A program made the translations under genes and the position numbers. Below are positions 47,451 through 56,067 of a DNA stretch of 56,067 nt, piece after piece. Below the pieces are notes generated by a model that made no database searches, was not told where the DNA came from, and saw nothing but the letters and a program-made list of their open reading frames with translations. This DNA comes from Vibrio maritimus (lineage in GTDB: Bacteria > Pseudomonadota > Gammaproteobacteria > Enterobacterales > Vibrionaceae): the NCBI GenBank assembly GCA_000755425.1, contig BBMT01000022.1:1-56067 (forward strand). The letters are read 5' to 3'. Numbering within the stretch: the first letter of the stretch is position 1; every line of letters starts with the position of its first letter.

Positions 47451-47765
47451 ATGAACGACACGGAATTTCACCAACTGGTCGATGCTCAACTACAAAACAT
47501 CGAAGAAGCCATCGACGAATCGGGTGCCGATATCGATTATGAAGTGACGGGCAACGTCATGACACTGGAATTTGAAGACCGCAGTCAAATCATCATCAAC
47601 CGCCAGGAGCCGATGCACGAGATCTGGCTTGCGTCGAAATCAGGTGGTTTTCACTTCAAACTCATTGAAGATAAGTGGACATGCTCAAAGACCGGTCTTG
47701 AACTAATGGCGATGGTCAAAGAAGAGTGTGAGAAACACGCGGGTGAAGACATCGACTGGGTTTAA
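47451..47765 (+). CDS. cyaY: Frataxin homologue CyaY
   Basis: CyaY is an iron-binding regulator of Fe-S cluster assembly. The protein is 104 aa (E. coli 106). The acidic helix DTEFHQLVDAQLQNIEEAID and the strand motif RSQIIINRQEPMHEIWLASKSGGFHF are typical. An AGGA lies 8 nt before the ATG. It converges with cyaA and is divergent from lptM. Confidence 0.96.
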   Translation: MNDTEFHQLVDAQLQNIEEAIDESGADIDYEVTGNVMTLEFEDRSQIIINRQEPMHEIWLASKSGGFHFKLIEDKWTCSKTGLELMAMVKEECEKHAGEDIDWV

Positions 47766-47779
47766 TCCCAATCGATGCA

Positions 47780-50311
47780 TTAAGCATTCACTGCTTTTGA
47801 ATTACGAGAGTTGGATGAGCCGCCATCGTTACGGTAAGGAATGATGTAAGGCTCTCCTTCTTCCGCATGCACCAGCTGGTAGTACTGCGGCAAGTTGAAG
47901 TTGATCAACTTGGATGACACTTCACTGTCATTGTTAACGTTTGACGTGTAGAAACTGTTTACGCTAGCAATCATCTCATCTTTACTGCCACGCATCTGAT
48001 GGTAAACCTCAACCTGATTTGATTCATCCAACACATAGATGTTGAAACCGTTGTCAGTGTCTTCGAAGAAGAACTGAATCAAACCTTCGCTGGCAAACCC
48101 ATCGACCACTTGCGGCAACTGATACTCAACTTCTTTATCAAGCATGAGTAACGGTGATCCCTGCAATTTGTTAGTCGAAATACTGCGGTAGAAATCCACC
48201 GAGTTCTCCAACTTCTGCACCGAAACACCGCGACGTTCAAAGAACAAGCCGTACATCTGGTTGGCGACTTTCAGTGCTTTGAAGCGACGACGCTTTTCCT
48301 GGTCAATCGGCTTCAAGCGCAGCTCAATACACTCCGCTAGCAATTGATAAACCGTGTTTCTTAGCACGCCACGCAAATTCTTGCTGTAACAGAACACGTC
48401 TACCGATTCTGGCGGGAACGCGTCTTGGTGCATTTTGCCGAGCACGGTTTTCAGTGCATCCAGCATTGCCGTTTCACCTTCAAAGTGAAGGGTACGCACT
48501 TCATGCCAAGAGTTACGGTACACCAAATCGACCGAACCAATCAGGCTTTTACCTTCGCTGCCAAAGCTTAAGATATCAACATTCTTCAAATCGACTTTGG
48601 ACGCCTTCGCAGAAAGCTCCTGCGTTGGATCGTTCTCGAAGTTGATGAACATGGCGAGCTGGCTGATCTCACACGGGCTACCCAATGCTTGCATACTTGG
48701 ACGGCGCTTGCGTAGTGAGAAGGTATTACGCAGATCGCTGACCATCTGATAGAACTTATCGATATCAATATGCGCATCACGCACCACCGAGTTCAGACGT
48801 GTCGACTCAGTGATAAGACCATTAAAGAACGCCCAAGCAACCAGCTTACTTAAGTACTCGTTATGCTCGAGTGGCGCTTGGCCTAGGATTCGATGCGGGA
48901 TCAGCGGCTGTTTATACAAATACCAACCCGACTGGTAGCTCTTACCTTCCTGAACCTCGATAAACGTTAGATCGCTCATGCAAATCAGGGGAGATTTGCG
49001 GATTGAGCAGAGTGACTTTGCCAGGCAATACCTCAAACGCCGCGTACAGCTTACGAGCAAGAATGCTGATGTCTTGCGGGCTGATTGCCGAGGTAATGTC
49101 ATTGCGTCTCGCAAACTGAATCAGGTTACGATAGCTGAGCATCAGTGCATCAAGCAGAGAGTTATGCACTTGCATCACCTGCTCAACCTTCCAATTACGG
49201 CGGTTGTCGAGCTCTTTGAGCACCTCTTGCGACCAATTCCAATTGGTGGTCATTTGCGTCAGCGCTTCACGGCGCCATGGCATCGAACCTACACCAGGCT
49301 CGCGAGATAATTTCTCGTGCGTTTTGAGATAGAAACAGCGACGTACCAAATCCAAGCGGGTCTCATCGCCAATACGCTCAAGATAGCGCGTTACTTTCTC
49401 AAGCATCAGATAATACGCGTCCATCCCATAGAGATCAGGCTCATGGGCAAAGAAGCGACGTTTAGTATCAATGCTTAATAATTGGGTATGCGGGTATTCC
49501 CAAGAATACGCCTCAAGCAAAATAGCTTTAAGTACCGATTTATAAGGGGAGTCGATACTCTTATAAAGTTGCCACAGACTCGAGCCAAAGTACTCTTCTG
49601 CGGGAATGCGATTCAGGCGCCCGAAGTCGATCCACTCATCGCAGTTGATGTGGCCTTCATTGCACATTTTGGCAACGTAATCTTCGTAGCACTCTTCCAT
49701 CTCTGGCGGCACGATTTGCCACAACAGACGCTGTCCGCCTAGGCGTACTGCGGAACGATAGAACTCATCCAGTAGCAATAGGTGTTGTGATGAACCACAG
49801 TTATCACCCGTCATCTCCTCAGAAATGTTGCTACGAAAACGGTCTTCATCCATCAAGAAGAAGTTCGCTTCAACCCCAAGGCCTTTTGCCAGTCAGTTAT
49901 CAGCAAACACTTATTGCTGAGCAATTCTCTGGATTTAGTCGACATTTGCGGGGAGATACAGACCCAGATATCCAAGTCACTAGACGTGCTTTGACCTATC
50001 GATGAGGTGCTTCCCATAGTGTACAGACCAAGGATCTCATTTTGACTTGGCTGCGGCAAAGGTTGACCCAATGCGAGCGCGATATCATCGAGAAATTGCT
50101 GCTGGAGTTCGTTGGCTTCAAAACCAAACAAGCCGCTTGGGCTATTGGCTTCGTAAAAACCGGGAATGATCGGGTGGTTGAAGTGAAACAGTGCTGGAAT
50201 AAGCTGGAATACACGTTGGCCTTGCAGATCCATAAGTGCCAGCGCGCGCTCAATACGCTGCTGGTTTAGGGTATCTAACCTTTGTATAAGGGTTTGAGTG
50301 TATGCCTGCAA
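47780..50311 (-). CDS. cyaA: Class I adenylate cyclase CyaA (two frameshifts)
   Basis: CyaA makes cAMP for CRP signalling. The protein is about 844 aa. The catalytic nucleotidyltransferase motif is GSTSSIGQSTSSDLDIWV (about residues 100-117). The frame breaks at 49873-49882, where one base restores KALGVEANFFLMDEDRF, and near 48974, where ISPDLHE should continue into DLTFIEVQEGKSYQSGW. The start is TTG at 50311 (MQAYTQTLIQRLD) with AGGA 7 nt upstream. The E. coli gene also uses UUG, which limits its translation. A CRP-like site lies upstream. Confidence 0.95.
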
Positions 50312-50655
50312 GGGTGATTCCTAGGTTCAATCTAACTGCTATTTTGCATAGGTTTTAAACAAACAAGCGTTCAAAACGTGATCAATGTATCATTTTTATT
50401 ATAAGCGGTAAAGTGATACTCGGCACTACGACAACTCAATACCCACTGCGGTGGCGTTTAGTTCAGCCTTCCAAATCATAGCGGACAATTCTAACAGTAG
50501 TTACCACAACAAATGCGATTAACCTCACACTATTGATAATATCTGTGATCGCTAAAGTTCTCGTTTGCGCCCGGCTTTGGGAAATCGCTAAGCATTTCTT
50601 TGAGTCAATGATACGATTGGCTCATCAGAACAAACGAGATGCCTACGAGAACACT
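50312..50655. other. cyaA-hemC divergent intergenic region
   Basis: This 344-bp control region contains the CRP-like site near cyaA. A TGTGATC half-site near 50550 on the hemC side is too degenerate to call. No coding sequence is evident. Confidence 0.6.
50373..50394 (-). promoter_or_regulatory. CRP-binding site upstream of cyaA
   Basis: On the minus strand ATGATACATTGATCACGTTTT is 62 nt before the cyaA start. The 14 nt ATTGATCACGTTTT are, as I recall it, identical to the CRP site in the E. coli cya promoter. cAMP-CRP feedback repression is inferred. Confidence 0.6.
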
Positions 50656-51592
50656 ATGACCCAGACTCAGCCTATTCGAATTGCCACCCGTAAAAGTCCC
50701 CTTGCGCTATGGCAAGCTCACTATGTGAAGGACGCTCTGATTGCTGCACACCCTGGACTCGAGGTTGAATTGGTGACGATGGTAACCAAAGGCGACATCA
50801 TCCTAGACACGCCCCTAGCGAAGGTTGGCGGTAAAGGGTTGTTCGTTAAAGAGCTCGAAGTGGCGATGCTGGAAGGTCGTGCCGACCTCGCTGTGCACTC
50901 TATGAAAGATGTCCCGGTTGATTTCCCAGAAGGTCTGGGGCTCGTGACCATCTGTGAACGTGAAGACCCACGTGACGCCTTTGTCTCTAATACTTATGCG
51001 AGCATTAGTGACCTCCCTCAAGGCGCTACCGTCGGTACGTGCAGTTTGCGTAGCAGTGTCAGCTAAAAGAGCAGCGTCCTGATCTGATCATCAAAGAATT
51101 GCGCGGCAACGTGGGTACCGCCTGGGTAAACTCGACAACGGTGAGTACGATGCCATTATTCTAGCCGCTGCTGGCCTAAAACGCCTTGAGCTTGAGTCAC
51201 GCATTCGTAGCTTTATCGAGCCTGAAGAGTCTCTGCCGGCGGTTGGTCAAGGCGCGGTCGGCATTGAGTGCCGTCTTGATGATGAGCGTCTTATCAAATT
51301 GCTAGAGCCACTAAACCACACAGAAACTGCTGATCGTGTGCGTTGTGAGCGCGCCATGAACCTGACGCTAGAAGGTGGTTGTCAGGTGCCAATTGGCAGT
51401 TACTCTCTGATTGATGGCGACAACATTTGGCTGCGCGCTCTAGTCGGTGAGCCTGATGGCAGCAAAATCGTACGCGGCGAAATCCAAGGTAACCGTCAAG
51501 ATGCCGAAGCATTGGGTGTCCAGCTAGCGAACCAGCTCCTCGCAGATGGCGCTAAAGAAATCCTTGAGAAGCTTTACCAAGATCACGAGTAA
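50656..51592 (+). CDS. hemC: Porphobilinogen deaminase HemC (two frameshifts)
   Basis: HemC joins four porphobilinogens into hydroxymethylbilane for haem synthesis. The protein is about 312 aa. Motifs are IATRKSPLALWQA, KGDIILDTPLAKVGGKGLFVKE, VHSMKDVP and LEGGCQVPIG, whose Cys holds the dipyrromethane cofactor. The frame breaks near 51052 (expected LRRQCQLKEQRPD) and 51119 (expected GNVGTRLGKLDNGEY); one base is missing at each. I chose the ATG at 50656 from the family N-terminus. The stop is 6 nt before the hemD start. Confidence 0.95.
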
Positions 51593-51598
51593 TGCCTG

Positions 51599-52356
51599 AT
51601 GAGAGTACTGGTGACAAGGCCTGAAACCCAAGGTATTGAACTCTGCGCTCTGATTGAAAAGATGGGGGCTATGCCCTCCATTATCCCCTTATTGATATTC
51701 ATCTGACTTCCCTCGATTCATCTCAACTCAACGAGCTTCGCTGCGCCGACATTGTTATAGCGGTCAGTCAATACGCCGTACATGGCCTTACAAAGCCGCT
51801 TTCAGCACACCCGGACAGCATGCCGAATCACGCTATTTATCTTGGGGTTGGTCAAAAAACCGCACATGAATTGAGCAAACTAGTGCAACAAAACGTACAC
51901 TATCCCTCGGTTAGCGACAGTGAACACCTGCTCGCCATGCCTGAGCTAGTCGGCGTTGCCGGCAAGCGTGTTGTCATTCTGCGTGGTAATGGTGGTCGTG
52001 AGCTCATCTTCGATGAGTTGACGAAACGAGGCGCTCATGTGCATTATTTGCAGCTATATCAGCGCCAATATCGAGCCGTCGAATCTGCCGCGATAGAACA
52101 ATGGCAACAAGCCCAAATTGACACCATGGTGGTCACAAGTGCTGAGCAACTGGATCATTTAGTGGCTGCAATGCCAGAGTCACGACAAGCATGGTTGAAA
52201 CAACAATGGCTATTGGTTCCCAGTGAACGAATCGCCAAGCAAGCGATAGCCCAAGGATTTAATAACGTTACTAATAGCCAAGGTGCATCGAACTCTACTC
52301 TATTTGCTGCTCTCCAGCGTCTAAAAACAGGACTTAACAATGACGAACAAAAATAA
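51599..52356 (+). CDS. hemD: Uroporphyrinogen-III synthase HemD (frameshifted)
   Basis: HemD closes hydroxymethylbilane into uroporphyrinogen III with inversion of ring D. The protein is about 252 aa (E. coli 246). It begins MRVLVTRPETQGIELC. One G missing from the run at 51664-51668 breaks the frame; restored it reads EKMGGYALHYPLIDIHL. The later motif VVILRGNGGRELI and the C-terminal VTSAEQLDHL are typical. The end overlaps hemX by 17 nt. Confidence 0.92.
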
Positions 52357-53520
52357 AGACGAGCAAATCCAGTCTGAAGACAAAAAAGACGTAACTCTAG
52401 CCCCAGAGAACACCCAACAAACGAATGAACCTGAGACGAAAGCCGTCGATGACCAATCCTCACAACCCAAAGCCCCTGAGTTTGAAGAAAAGCAAGGCAA
52501 GCGTGGCGTGAAACTCGGCACCGCCGCGATCATACTTGCCCTACTGCTCGGTGGTGGCATGACCTTTATGATGCAAAAGCAGGCTGGCGATTACGAAGCT
52601 CGAATCGCCAGACTTGAAGCTCAAATCAAAGCATCACAAAGCTCGCTAAGTTCTGAAATGCAGCAAGTGCAAGCTGACACATTAGAGCAAGCAAAAACCA
52701 TGACCCACAAAGCGGAAGTGGTATTAGGTCAGCAGAAGAAGAGTATTGAGAGCTTACAGCTAGCTGTTGCTGACGTAAAAGGCCGCCGTCCTAACGATTG
52801 GCTATTAGCAGAAGCGGACTACTTGGTAAAACTGGCTGGACGTAAACTGTTTTTAGAACACGACGTGGTCAGTGCGACACGCTTGATGGAGAGTGCCGAC
52901 CAACGCATTGCCGCACTCAACGACCCAAGCCTTGTTTCTCTGCGCCAATCTATGGCAAACGACATCACCAAGCTGCGCACGGTACCTCTTATTGACCGTG
53001 ATGGCTTAGTACTTCGTCTTACTTCCCTACAGCGCGAAGTAGACCAACTGCCACTTGCTAACGCTATCCTACCTGATGCGCCAGCGCTGGAAAAACGTCA
53101 GGTATCGCAGGATATCTACGACTGGCAAGATAACTTGATGACGTCTTTGAAAGACTTCTCAGAGAACTTCATTACCTTCCGTAGCCGTGACGGCAATGTT
53201 ATCCCACTACTGTCGCCAGAGCAGCACTTCTACCTGCGCGAGAACATCAAGTCGAAGATTGAGACTGCATCCGTGCCGTGTACAAAGAGCAAGGTGAGAT
53301 CTACAAGATGTCATTGGAGACCGCAGAGCAGTGGTCAGAATCCTTCTTCGATATGGATAACAATAGCGTTAAAGAATTTAATGCTGCACTGGGTAAGCTG
53401 AGTCAGCAAAACATCCAGGTGAACTATCCGGTGAAGCTAGAAACGCAAGCGCAACTGTCTGATGTGATTAGCGAACGCTTGCGCCGTGAAGTGACAACCA
53501 TTATCACGGAGGAGAAATAA
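52340..53520 (+). CDS. hemX: HemX (uroporphyrinogen-III C-methyltransferase-like membrane protein) (frameshifted)
   Basis: The protein is about 393 aa. A hydrophilic cytoplasmic N-terminus (52 aa, rich in E, K and Q) precedes one TM helix (TAAIILALLLGGGMTFMM), then a long coiled-coil periplasmic part (YEARIARLEAQIKASQSSLSSEMQQVQ) and NDWLLAEADYLVKLAGRKLFL, the family hallmark. One A missing near 53269 breaks the frame; restored it reads KIETAIRAVYKEQGEIYKMSL. Methyltransferase activity is not supported for this family despite the name. The stop overlaps the hemY start. Confidence 0.92.
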
Positions 53521-54701
53521 TGATTCGATTAATCTTTCTCTTCGTTGTACTGGGCGCAGGGCTGTTTGTCGGCACCCAGTTCTCTGGTCAACAAGGCTAT
53601 GTGCTGATTTCGATTGCCGATAAGACCATTGAAATGAGTGTCACGACACTGGTTGTCTTTGTGATTGCTGCGCTTGCCGCGCTGTTTCTGCTTGAGTACA
53701 TCATCAAGAAGATTCTCTACACCAGTGTGACCACCTTTAACTACTTCAGCGTGCGTAAAATGCGTCGCTCTCGCCGCTACACTAACGAAGGTATTGTTAA
53801 GCTGCTAGAAGGTGACTGGAAGCTCGCTGAAAAGAAAGTGACACGCTGGGCGGACTATCATGATATGCCTTTGTTGTGTTATCTCGTGGCCTCTGAAGCC
53901 GCGCTAGGTCAAGGCGACAAAACGAAACGCGACCACTATCTTGAGTTGGCTTCTCAGCAAGAAAACTCGGATCTCGCGGTTCAACTGACACGCGCTAAGC
54001 AAGCGGTACGTGAAGAAGAGTGGGAACTTGCTGCCTCAACACTTGAGACACTAAAAGCCGAGTACCCTAGCAATACGATTGTACTTAGCCTGCTAAAAAC
54101 TACCTATCGTGAACTTGGTGCGTGGCAAGCCCTTATCGACCTACTGCCTAAGCTAAACAAAACCAAGCTTATCGATACTGAAGAGCAAGTTGAACTTGAA
54201 GAACGAGCTCAGTGTGGCCTACTTGAAGACATCGCTAGCCAGCAAGGCAGTGAGGGTTTGATCGGTCATTGGAACAAACTGCCACGTAAAACACGTCAAA
54301 GCACACATCTTGTGGGTTGCTTTACCAAGCAGCTTATCGCTCGCAAAGCGGATGCTGAAGCCTTTACCGTGATTAAAGAGACGCTGAAGAAGCAAGGCCA
54401 CGATGACCTTTATACTCTGCTACCTGAGCTGAACCTTGCGGATGCTCACCCGGTGGTTGTCATGCTAGAAGATGTTGTCAAAAAGCAGCCTGACAACGCC
54501 AAAGCTCAGAGTGCTCTCGCTCAGTTCTACTTCCGCGAAGAGAAATGGCCAGAAGCTCAGCGCCACTTTGAGCGTGCATTATCAGTTCGCCCAGACGTTT
54601 CAGATTATGCATATCTAGCTGATACACTTGAGAAGCAAGACCTCACTAAAGCAGCAGGTGAAGTGTCTCGTAAAGCGCTGACCTTGATTGACAGTAAGTA
54701 A
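53520..54701 (+). CDS. hemY: HemY, inner-membrane TPR protein
   Basis: The protein is 393 aa. Two N-terminal TM helices (LIFLFVVLGAGLFVGTQF and LVVFVIAALAALFLLEYII) precede tetratricopeptide-like repeats (DNAKAQSALAQFYFREEKWPEAQRHFERAL). NYFSVRKMRRSRRYTNEGIVKLLEGDW is the HemY_N signature. It is the last gene of hemCDXY; its role is thought to be scaffolding of haem synthesis. Unrelated to the HemY protoporphyrinogen oxidase of Bacillus. The gene is intact. Confidence 0.95.
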   Translation: MIRLIFLFVVLGAGLFVGTQFSGQQGYVLISIADKTIEMSVTTLVVFVIAALAALFLLEYIIKKILYTSVTTFNYFSVRKMRRSRRYTNEGIVKLLEGDWKLAEKKVTRWADYHDMPLLCYLVASEAALGQGDKTKRDHYLELASQQENSDLAVQLTRAKQAVREEEWELAASTLETLKAEYPSNTIVLSLLKTTYRELGAWQALIDLLPKLNKTKLIDTEEQVELEERAQCGLLEDIASQQGSEGLIGHWNKLPRKTRQSTHLVGCFTKQLIARKADAEAFTVIKETLKKQGHDDLYTLLPELNLADAHPVVVMLEDVVKKQPDNAKAQSALAQFYFREEKWPEAQRHFERALSVRPDVSDYAYLADTLEKQDLTKAAGEVSRKALTLIDSK

Positions 54702-54722
54702 CTGGAACACTTCGATAAATGA

Positions 54723-54749
54723 TAAAAAGCTCCCTCGGGAGCTTTTTTT
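54723..54749. terminator. Terminator after hemCDXY
   Basis: The stem AAGCTCCC/GGGAGCTT with a TC loop is followed by T7 and preceded by A5, between convergent genes. Confidence 0.9.
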
Positions 54750-54761
54750 ACAACTGACTTT

Positions 54762-55754
54762 TTACAACCGAAAGTCGTCGAGTGCCTCTAAAGTCAGCTT
54801 GTTCGTAAAGGCATTCACTCGCACATGAACTGGGCTCCAGCCAAGCAGGAAACGCTGGTAGTCAGCCCAAGCGAGTCCTAAGAGCTTTCGCCACTCATGA
54901 CACACATCGCTTGCAACCACATTAGGCTGATAGCGAGCTAACGCCATTTCTATCGCTTCAAAATAGGTTTCAACATAGCTGTCGATAGATAACTGTAGTT
55001 CATCAAAATCGAGCACTGTGCAAAGAAATAGCGCCACATCTTTCACACCCACGCCACCGCCAACATATTGAAAATCAACCGCACTGACCTGCGTTCCAGT
55101 TTCATTAAAACAAAAGTTAGCTAGCTTCGCATCGCCATGTACTAAAGTCTGGTAGGGGCAATCATTGAGCATGTTATCTATGCGCTCAGCAGCTGATTTA
55201 TATCGACTTTCCGTCATTGCCTGCCACTCATCTGGGCGCGTTGCTAAATGCCAATAAGTGCCTTGCTGCCACAGCCCTGTAGGGTCTGTACCTAACCAAA
55301 AAGCATGAAACTGCGCTAACCAGCAAAGTACCGTTTCTATCTCTTGGTTTGATGGCGTTTTTACCACCCGAGCGCAATCAGCAAGTTTGAGATCTTCCAA
55401 TACCAACTCATAGTGTGAATCATGGCTTTCAGCAGCTAAACAACGTGGCGCCCAACCAACAGGCATTCGACCAACATAGCGCTGGTACCAGTGAAACTCT
55501 ACTTGATAAGACTTAAGCTTTCTTTGGTTTGAAAGCTCGGTGTTCCAGCCTTTCGGGTGATGCTTAGGTGCAGTCTTAGGGAGGTCAATGGCTTTAACGA
55601 TTAGGCTAGGAAAAGCAGGGCTATCGGTATGAATGCGAAACAGCTCGCCATAACCGCTCCAGAGACTCTGTATTGTATCTTTCGACACCACATGATGTTG
55701 GTCACCAAGCAGTGTTTTCAGAGGCTCTGCTGGCTCGTAAGAACAGGAACTCAA
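54762..55754 (-). CDS. APH/choline-kinase-fold phosphotransferase (EcKinase-like)
   Basis: The protein is 330 aa. The kinase-like core has the Brenner motif TLVHGDAKLANFCFN (about residues 206-220) and the metal Asp in SAVDFQYVGG. The N-lobe has SGYGELFRIH and LIVKAID, whose Lys is likely the ATP-binding lysine. It resembles ecdysteroid-kinase-like (DUF1679) proteins more than aminoglycoside-resistance enzymes. Substrate is unknown. The frame begins at TTG with AAAGG about 10 nt upstream; no nearby ATG fits. The gene is intact. Confidence 0.8.
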   Translation of the reverse strand: MSSCSYEPAEPLKTLLGDQHHVVSKDTIQSLWSGYGELFRIHTDSPAFPSLIVKAIDLPKTAPKHHPKGWNTELSNQRKLKSYQVEFHWYQRYVGRMPVGWAPRCLAAESHDSHYELVLEDLKLADCARVVKTPSNQEIETVLCWLAQFHAFWLGTDPTGLWQQGTYWHLATRPDEWQAMTESRYKSAAERIDNMLNDCPYQTLVHGDAKLANFCFNETGTQVSAVDFQYVGGGVGVKDVALFLCTVLDFDELQLSIDSYVETYFEAIEMALARYQPNVVASDVCHEWRKLLGLAWADYQRFLLGWSPVHVRVNAFTNKLTLEALDDFRL

Positions 55755-55872
55755 GGTTTAGCTACCTTTAGTGATTGAGAGTAACGTTAACTTTGACAGA
55801 CAAAGGCAATAAACGGAAGGGCAACAGAGATCGATAACGGTTAAGTTAGCTTTTTATAGAAGTTCAGATATG

Positions 55873-55903
55873 AAAAAAGCCCGCTGATTTCTCAGCGGGC
55901 TTT
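55873..55903 (-). terminator. Terminator of tRNA-Ser
   Basis: The stem GCCCGCTGA/TCAGCGGGC with a TTTC loop is followed in the minus direction by six U, 7 nt beyond the tRNA. Confidence 0.9.
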
Positions 55904-55909
55904 CCAATG

Positions 55910-56000
55910 TGGCGGAGAGATAGGGATTTGAACCCTAGAACCGCTATTAACGGTTGCCGGTTTTCAAGACCGGTGCTTTCGACCACTCAGCCATCTCTCC
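55910..56000 (-). tRNA. tRNA-Ser (TGA)
   Basis: This is a 91-nt class II tRNA with encoded CCA. The acceptor is GGAGAGA, the anticodon loop CTTGAAAA holds TGA, and a long variable arm (CAACCGTTAATAGCGGTT) is present. The gene is isolated and followed by its own terminator. Confidence 0.96.
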
Positions 56001-56067
56001 ACAAATTGTCATCAACAGATTAGTACACTGATGATGTGGTTACTTACTATTGCAAGTAACAGTATTT

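Noticed and set aside
54762..55754. Aminoglycoside resistance phosphotransferase
   Set aside because: The HGDxxxxN motif only shows the shared kinase fold. The sequence resembles EcKinase-like proteins, and the neighbours are core genes.

Overview
This window is a stretch of a Vibrio genome, almost certainly the large chromosome. The evidence is the tRNA-Thr/Tyr/Gly/Thr-tufB cluster, protein sequences closely resembling known Vibrio forms (GlnA, NtrB/NtrC, BipA, LexA, PlsB, LysA, CyaA), an adjacent GGDEF-EAL gene beside ntrC, and an EAL-HDOD protein resembling V. cholerae CdgJ. The genes are housekeeping genes that lie near the chromosome I origin in known vibrios. I see no prophage, insertion sequence, integron, CRISPR array or defence island. 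The species cannot be fixed from the sequence alone.

Layout. 1-655: 5' end of tufB and its four-tRNA leader operon (minus). 863-5723: coaA, then birA and murB (minus), a GNAT acetyltransferase and pssA. 5751-5888: a palindromic intergenic element. 5993-13048: typA/bipA, then the nitrogen regulon glnA, a DUF4124 gene, glnL (ntrB) and glnG (ntrC), with a sigma-54 promoter and NtrC-type operators. 13189-15806: GGDEF-EAL protein. 15859-19155: hemN, DUF2489, yihI and a methyltransferase. 19316-24776: lexA with two SOS boxes, plsB, ubiCA and a FliL-like gene. 24819-25987: glpEG. 26121-26460: a gene-free stretch rich in DnaA-box-like sequences and GATC sites. 26550-30629: rpoH and ftsYEX. 30833-36425: rsmD, DUF1145, a MarC-type protein, a YecH-like protein, a lysoplasmalogenase-like protein, a long AT-rich gap ending in a 26-codon membrane-peptide gene, a DUF4145-like protein, DUF2500 and a lipoprotein amidohydrolase. 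36428-42672: EAL-HDOD, a LysE/RhtB exporter, pldB, yigL, an EVE-domain protein, a COG3650-like lipoprotein and a DTW-domain enzyme. 42676-47377: the minus-strand group lptM-lysA-dapF-DUF484-xerC-yigB. 47451-54701: cyaY, cyaA (minus) and hemCDXY. 54762-56000: an aminoglycoside-phosphotransferase-fold kinase and tRNA-Ser.

Functional themes are envelope and phospholipid synthesis (murB, pssA, plsB, dapF, ftsEX), haem synthesis (hemN, hemCDXY), nitrogen control, c-di-GMP and cAMP signalling, SOS and heat-shock regulation, and protein targeting (ftsY).

The most striking technical feature is that about 26 one- or two-base indels break about 20 genes, including murB, birA, plsB, rpoH, hemC and cyaA. 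Most lie in short homopolymers and most are deletions. This looks like sequencing or assembly error, so these genes are annotated as whole loci with the breaks marked. The most interesting biological candidates are the origin-like DnaA-box/GATC cluster between glpE and rpoH, the 26-residue membrane peptide with its own promoter-like sequence and terminator, the inverted repeat overlapping the start of the lipoprotein amidohydrolase gene, and a pure hexanucleotide repeat inside ftsY.
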